Below are positions 17,309 through 21,426 of a stretch of 21,426 bases of DNA, one piece after another. The notes beneath the pieces were generated by a model that saw only the letters and a list, made by a program, of their open reading frames with translations, had not been told where the DNA came from and ran no database searches. This stretch comes from Ichthyosporea sp. XGB-2017a. Lineage: Eukaryota; Opisthokonta; Ichthyosporea. Position numbers and translations under genes: made by a program. Location: NCBI GenBank assembly GCA_002811675.1, contig PDIM01000070.1, positions 174,290 through 195,715 of the forward strand, read 5' to 3'. Position 1 is the first letter of the stretch. Every line of letters starts with the position of its first letter.

Positions 17309-17314
17309 AATAAA
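17309..17314 (+). terminator. Poly(A) signal AATAAA of secreted protein gene B
   Basis: AATAAA begins 131 nt after the stop codon and only about 20 nt before the convergent gene's stop at 17335-17337. The two transcripts very likely overlap at their 3' ends. Confidence 0.6.
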
Positions 17315-17334
17315 ACCTTTTTAGCCGCATCTTG

Positions 17335-19062
17335 TCACGATTCACCATCCCCTTGGGTTTTGATTTCCCATTGAACTTCTAACAATGCTTCATCCACCAA
17401 ACTTCTAGTTTCTTTTAAAAGCATAGACGCCCCACTTTTGCTTGTTGTTGCCTTTCCAGATGAATCGGCGGCATCAGCATCACAACAGTGCAATTCGTTC
17501 TGCACTGCTAAGTCTTCTAATTTCCTTTGTATTATAAACAACTTCTCTTCAACCCCCTTATAAGGTGACTCGCTGTACATACCCAATCCACTCTGAAGCG
17601 AACTAGAATGTGGCCTGCTAGTTCTTCTAGAGACCTTCCCTTTCTGAGCACTCTGCTGGGCAAAAACTTTTGCTTTATGTTGACATTCTCCTCCCACAAA
17701 AATAAATGGCGGAAGTATTAACGAGCTCACATCCCCTCCAAGTCCTCCGTCGCATTTTACTTCATTTAGCTGCCTCCTTAACTTTCCCATGACACTTTTC
17801 ATTTGCACTGGATCAGAACAATTGCCCGATTCTTCGGCGATATTTTCCTTTACTTCGAGTAGCCCAAGTGCCTGGCAAACACTATTCTCAATATCCCCCA
17901 AAGTACGCTCACGATGGGCGAGAGATTTTAACAGAACTGAGTTTTGTAAATGAACTTCATAACTTTGAGCAAGAATAAACCGGTTCTTGCGCACCCGATT
18001 TAGGTCATCTAACTTTCTCGTGACCTCTTTCATTGGTTTTCTTTCACCGGCATCTTCAATTGCACCGCCATGACGAACAATATACTCACAAAACTCTCTC
18101 ATCTCCGCTACGTGCCGCCTGTACACAAATAAATCCCGCTGTGATTCCACATATCGCTTTGCCAGCTCCTTTTGCGACAACACTTCCCCTTCCTTTTCTG
18201 CTTTGCACAGGATATCAGCAAGCATTTGTTCCTCTAAATCACCCCCTGCTTCTTCCACTTCCACTCGCCGCCCCTTCCCATCACACTGACCATCACTTTG
18301 TTTCTTCCCAGCACCCAAAGTTTCTTTACGCAAACCTTTCGCGCGTGACTTCACCATTTCCGTTTTCTTCACAGATGAGGACGACAAGGACGAAGGAGAG
18401 GCAGATTTTCGACCATATTCTTTAAAAAGTGCAGTTCGAGTGTAATTCTCGGGTGCTTTTAAATCCCTAACATATTTTAAATCTCTTTGCACAGCTGTGT
18501 CTTTATCCACGCTTGCTGCACTCTCATTTAGATCGGGGCTTGGCTCTCCAATTCGAGCTGGTGCTGCCACTTTTTTCACACAACGCTTCTTCTTTTTCTT
18601 AGCATCAGCGTTAATCTTCTCACTTAACGCTTTCATTAAGAAATAACACGCTTGCCGGTTATTCACCAAATCACTACCCCGAATTTCCCTTCCGTAGATC
18701 GGGTAGTACAGCTCAATACCCGCTGAATCACGAGCTACGCGACACACAGACTGACAAAAGGCATTCTGATACACTTGACTATAACAATCATCCACATCCC
18801 GTAACAAACTACCTCGACCACCAACTATCCCACGAGTTGGGGTATTGCGTTGATTTCCCTTTGTATCAACATTCGAATAATCACCCTTTGCACCACTAAC
18901 AGCCCTCTTTCGTATCTCCACAAAAGCCTCGGAGTGATCGTCCAGCAGCTGAGTGAAAATATGCTCCTTTGTCTCCCAATGCAAATCAGCAACCTCTTCA
19001 GACGTCAAATGCCTCAGAGAGGGGACCGTGCGTTTGAGAATCTGGTAAACATGTGAAGACAT
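17335..19062 (-). CDS. Unrecognised basic, partly coiled-coil protein
   Basis: 575 residues from the first ATG (19062-19060). The frame is open further upstream to 19131 but has no ATG there; that stretch follows a TTTTCAG that could be a splice acceptor, so an extra 5' exon is possible. Residues 1-150 look like a folded helical domain (LTSEEVADLHWETKEHIFTQ; Cys-containing 92-107; IELYYPIYGREIRG). Residues 155-164 (KKKKKRCVKK) form a candidate nuclear localisation signal. Residues 165-265 are Ser/Lys-rich and probably disordered. Residues 275-435 are strongly charged and helical with coiled-coil character (AEKEGEVLSQKELAKRY, then MKEVTRKLDDLNRVRK). A Ser/Arg-rich linker leads to a final amphipathic helix (503-570). 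There are no membrane segments. The layout fits a cytoskeletal, centrosomal or nuclear scaffold, but I recognise no family and assign no function. Confidence 0.7.
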   Translation of the reverse strand: MSSHVYQILKRTVPSLRHLTSEEVADLHWETKEHIFTQLLDDHSEAFVEIRKRAVSGAKGDYSNVDTKGNQRNTPTRGIVGGRGSLLRDVDDCYSQVYQNAFCQSVCRVARDSAGIELYYPIYGREIRGSDLVNNRQACYFLMKALSEKINADAKKKKKRCVKKVAAPARIGEPSPDLNESAASVDKDTAVQRDLKYVRDLKAPENYTRTALFKEYGRKSASPSSLSSSSVKKTEMVKSRAKGLRKETLGAGKKQSDGQCDGKGRRVEVEEAGGDLEEQMLADILCKAEKEGEVLSQKELAKRYVESQRDLFVYRRHVAEMREFCEYIVRHGGAIEDAGERKPMKEVTRKLDDLNRVRKNRFILAQSYEVHLQNSVLLKSLAHRERTLGDIENSVCQALGLLEVKENIAEESGNCSDPVQMKSVMGKLRRQLNEVKCDGGLGGDVSSLILPPFIFVGGECQHKAKVFAQQSAQKGKVSRRTSRPHSSSLQSGLGMYSESPYKGVEEKLFIIQRKLEDLAVQNELHCCDADAADSSGKATTSKSGASMLLKETRSLVDEALLEVQWEIKTQGDGES

Positions 19063-19331
19063 CACAACACCGCTTCCACTAAATCTATCGATACCACTTT
19101 GACCTTTTCTCTCTTCCTCCTTTCTTTTCAACTGAAAACCATAAAATCAATAAAAATTATAAAAATCAAAAAAAGAAAAACAAGAACAAAAAAAAAAAAA
19201 TTCTTTGTTTTTGGTTTTATGTTTCCTTTTTTAAAATTTGTCTTTAAAAAGTTTTGCTTCCTTTTTATTTTTTTTCCAACTTGTTTCAAAACAAAGCGCA
19301 ACGAAAACTTGATAGTTTAGAAAACTTAAAC

Positions 19332-19553
19332 ATGAAAAGAGGACATGATGTTACATCGTTTTCGCTTTTATTCGTAGTAGTAGCAGCAGTAGTGCTTCAC
19401 GTCAAAAAAGGGAGAAAGGCTTTACAGCTTAGACATGCGCACGTCTCAGACAACCGAGGCGTGCCAAGCAGGAGGAAGAAAGAACAAGATGTTAACTTTA
19501 GCAATGGGATATTTAAATACTACAATAAACTAGAACCAGAGAGCCATCCATAG
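19332..19553 (+). CDS. Possible small membrane protein ORF (doubtful)
   Basis: 73 codons starting with ATG (AAAC-ATG). A hydrophobic segment (about residues 9-24, VTSFSLLFVVVAAVVL) is followed by a basic tail, so a single-pass or signal-anchored peptide is conceivable. Against it: the hydrophobic part comes partly from a triplet repeat, an AATAAA (19524-19529) falls before the stop, and no homologue is known to me. Confidence 0.15.
   Translation: MKRGHDVTSFSLLFVVVAAVVLHVKKGRKALQLRHAHVSDNRGVPSRRKKEQDVNFSNGIFKYYNKLEPESHP
19367..19372 (-). terminator. Possible poly(A) signal of secreted protein gene C
   Basis: TTTATT on the + strand reads AATAAA on the minus strand, 228 nt past the gene C stop. 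It is the first exact match I find downstream, and farther away than in the other genes. Confidence 0.3.
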
Positions 19554-19599
19554 AATATATTAAAGCCCTCTATTGGGAATTTCAGAAACGGGTGCTTCT

Positions 19600-20463
19600 T
19601 TACTTTTGAACAGACATAGTGAAGAAAGGACCAAATACTTCCAGTTCATCTTCAGCGATGACATGAGTGCATGTATCCAATCTAATCATACTCGTCATTA
19701 CCCCCTTCAGAGTCTTATTACCCTCTGTTTTTGGTGCGCTTTCACACATTTTCTGCAACTCTGCTCTAGTCTTATCCATGCTTTCCTCATCACCAGCAGC
19801 ACCACTATTATTAGAAAACTGCTCATGCTTTATCCACTTCTTCCCGTCATGATTCACAATAGTCGTACGCACAACTTCATCTTCCCCAGCCGCTTTACAT
19901 TCCCCCTTGTGATCCAAACCCGCTGCGTGGACAGTTACAGCGCTTCCAGCCTCACCTCCACACTGCTTCTTTCCCGTCTTTCCTTTAGGAAAATGTACCT
20001 TTTCAAGCTTCGCAGGGGAGCTACCCTCTACCCCTTCTTGATGCTTATACTGGAACGCACTCAGGTTCTCCAAAATAGTGCCTGGATATTTCGTAATAGT
20101 CCATTTATCATAGGAAAAGAAGAGGCTCAATTGACACTGAACCAAATCAATAGAATCCATGGGGCAACCTTTGGCTTTAAATCTACAAATTGAGATACGC
20201 TTTGGCTTTGGGTACTCAAATAAATGCCCAAGATACTCTACTTCTTCGCCATCCTCTCCAATGACTGGAACGCATGCAGGGCGATTACTCCATTGCCCCA
20301 CAACGCCCCCCTTTCCACTCCGCTCGTCATAAAATGACACGGAGAAAGTCTTGGGAACAAAAGCATCCTCAGGCACTAATTGATTCATAACAGCTGCCTC
20401 CGAGCGCAGCTCATTCATCGTCAAAGCAAAGACAAAAGAGAACAACAGAACAAGAAACTTCAT
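19600..20463 (-). CDS. Putative secreted eight-cysteine protein C, no recognised family
   Basis: 287 residues. A clear signal peptide (MKFLVLLFSFVFALTM core, likely cleavage after the Ala-Ala near residue 24). The mature chain has an N-terminal, probably beta-rich domain (36-130: TFSVSFYDERSG, YLGHLFEYP, RISICRF, LSLFFSYDKWTI) with Cys 64, 93, 100, 110. A hydrophilic Gly/Lys-rich middle (140-235; Cys168, Cys189) and a C-terminal part (Cys240, Cys265; VMTSMIRLDTC) follow. The even number of cysteines suggests four disulphides. Sequons are at 133 (NLS), 218 (NNS) and 249 (NKT). There is no transmembrane anchor. A TATAAATA box lies about 92-99 nt upstream of the ATG. I see no similarity to secreted proteins A or B beyond secretion and cysteines. 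Function unknown; extracellular binding protein or enzyme inhibitor are only guesses. Confidence 0.72.
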   Translation of the reverse strand: MKFLVLLFSFVFALTMNELRSEAAVMNQLVPEDAFVPKTFSVSFYDERSGKGGVVGQWSNRPACVPVIGEDGEEVEYLGHLFEYPKPKRISICRFKAKGCPMDSIDLVQCQLSLFFSYDKWTITKYPGTILENLSAFQYKHQEGVEGSSPAKLEKVHFPKGKTGKKQCGGEAGSAVTVHAAGLDHKGECKAAGEDEVVRTTIVNHDGKKWIKHEQFSNNSGAAGDEESMDKTRAELQKMCESAPKTEGNKTLKGVMTSMIRLDTCTHVIAEDELEVFGPFFTMSVQK

Positions 20464-20554
20464 TGTGTATTAATGACTTGCGCGTGTAATGTGCCTGTGT
20501 GTATTGTAAAAAAAAAATTAAATAATTTCTCGTTTCGTGCAACCTTGAGTACAG

Positions 20555-20562
20555 TATTTATA
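20555..20562 (-). promoter_or_regulatory. TATA box (TATAAATA) of secreted protein gene C
   Basis: The minus strand reads TATAAATA about 92-99 nt before the ATG at 20463. A start about 30 nt downstream leaves a 5'UTR of roughly 65 nt. A (TA)n run (about 20569-20579) lies immediately upstream on the coding strand. Confidence 0.55.
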
Positions 20563-20789
20563 CAATTTATATATATATAACACTCTTCTTTTCCTTCTTT
20601 CAAATCTTCACTTCAAACAACAAACATAAACAAAAATAAATAAATCCTTTAAACAACCAAACAAAAAAAAAACAAGATAAACAAATCTAATCTTTTTTTT
20701 TTCCTTTCTCATAAAAGAAAAGCCCAGCTGGGAAATTTTGCCTTTTGAACAAACCCGCATAATTCTCTTTTTTTAATTTGCGACCAATC

Positions 20790-20809
20790 TTTTTTTTTTT
20801 TTTTTTTTT
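20790..20809 (+). repeat. 20-nt poly(T) run
   Basis: Uninterrupted T20, followed within 30 nt by long A and T runs. It is the longest homopolymer in the window and a likely site of sequencing or assembly length error. Confidence 0.85.
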
Positions 20810-21426
20810 CTTTCTTTTGAAAAAAAAAAAACCCCTTTTTTTAGCTGTGTTTAAAACGTTTATAGGCAGTTGGTAATTAACTTATGTACATGATGAGTGC
20901 ATAGCACAGGAGCTTGAACTACTAGCTGTTAGCTAATTATTTGTAATTACAATTATTACAGACGTATTAAATAACAAGTCAGTCGGAACCAGGCCGGGTC
21001 GGAACTCGGACGCTACATTTGGAACCGCGTTACATGAAGTTCTAGTACAAGACCTGCAAGAACAAGCTGATCTTAGCTGTACTCTCATGAGTAAAAACAA
21101 TGATACGCGAACGAGATTAAACCGCAAATGTGATATATATAGGACGTTGAGTTGATGGCCTGGCCAGACTATTGCAGAATCAGCTGTTCAACAAAGATGC
21201 AATAGCTATAGGTGGGAACAATGATTGTGTCATTTGATGGGACAATAGGAAGTTGCGGAGAAGAAATTTTAAATACCTCAACTTCCCTTTTCAGAAGCCT
21301 TTCTTTTTTTTAAAGGAGTAGTAGATATATTGAAACCTAAGGTTAAAGGAGTCATGATAGAGATATCGATCCAGAGAGGCATCTATTAAATTGTAATGTG
21401 GTGCGGAAACGACAAAAGTATATTCG

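Larger units (their letters stand above)
19063..19599. other. Intergenic region upstream of the coiled-coil gene and downstream of secreted gene C
   Basis: 537 bp. Next to the coiled-coil gene it is T-rich on the coding strand, with poly(A) runs on +. A TTTATT (19367-19372, AATAAA on the minus strand) could be the poly(A) signal of secreted gene C, giving a 3'UTR of about 230 nt. A GTAGTAGTAGCAGCAGTAGT triplet run lies at 19374-19393. A 73-codon + strand frame is listed separately. Confidence 0.45.
20464..21426. other. Right-edge intergenic region
   Basis: About 960 bp without a supportable gene. It starts with the promoter of secreted gene C, then A/T homopolymers including a 20-T run (20790-20809). 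The rest is of ordinary complexity with a 12-bp palindrome TTGTAATTACAA (20941-20952), a repeated GTCGGAAC (20982-20989 and 20998-21005) and an 8-bp inverted repeat GGAAGTTG/CAACTTCC (21248-21255, 21279-21286). It could include the promoter of a gene beyond the edge. Confidence 0.45.

Noticed and set aside
18033-18425. 130-codon + strand frame under the coiled-coil gene
   Set aside because: It is antisense to the basic/coiled-coil region; the His/Pro/Leu-rich product is typical of the complement of Lys/Glu codons.
19573-20193. 206-codon + strand frame under secreted gene C
   Set aside because: It is antisense to a gene with a good signal peptide and TATA box, and its product is a Ser/Leu/Phe-rich shadow.
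13804-20463. Secreted proteins A, B and C as paralogues
   Set aside because: By-eye comparison of cysteine spacing and core motifs shows no shared pattern apart from signal peptides.

Overview
The window is nuclear DNA of an intron-poor eukaryote. Three things show this: a reconstructable spliced gene with GTAAGT donors, AATAAA poly(A) signals 70-140 nt past several stop codons, and TATAAATA-type boxes upstream of genes for secreted proteins. I cannot name the lineage. The mix of a spastizin (ZFYVE26)-like giant, an ALMT/FUSC-type channel and orphan secreted Cys proteins fits a protist or alga, and no plastid, mitochondrial, bacterial or viral signature is visible. Genes are moderately AT-rich. 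Intergenic DNA is strongly AT-rich and full of homopolymers and short microsatellites.

Layout, left to right. (1) 242-9517 (+) is one uninterrupted 3,091-codon frame for a ZFYVE26/spastizin-family protein with a degenerate FYVE finger. (2) 9669-10703 (-) is a three-exon MacroD-type macro domain gene; only its middle exon shows as a long open frame, and I rebuilt exons 1 and 3 from splice sites, phase and family motifs. It converges on gene 1. (3) 11038-12771 (+) is an ALMT/FUSC-like six-helix membrane protein with a Cys/His-rich insert. It is divergent from the macro gene, with a 334-bp shared upstream region holding an E2F-like site and a palindrome. (4) 13804-14781 (+), 16480-17178 (+) and 19600-20463 (-) are three putative secreted proteins, unlike one another. 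The second may be a diverged small thaumatin-like domain; the other two are orphans. (5) 17335-19062 (-) is an unrecognised basic, partly coiled-coil protein with a candidate nuclear localisation signal, convergent with the second secreted gene.

Working together. No operon-like or pathway cluster is evident. The gene order is ordinary for a compact eukaryotic genome: convergent pairs with stops 151-157 bp apart and one divergent pair. The spastizin homologue points to endolysosomal trafficking (the AP-5/SPG11/SPG15 system), the macro protein to ADP-ribose metabolism, and the secreted genes to an extracellular or endomembrane role. The large intergenic stretches (12772-13803, 14782-16479, 20464-21426) show no convincing genes, tRNAs or complete transposons, only small hairpins and repeats.
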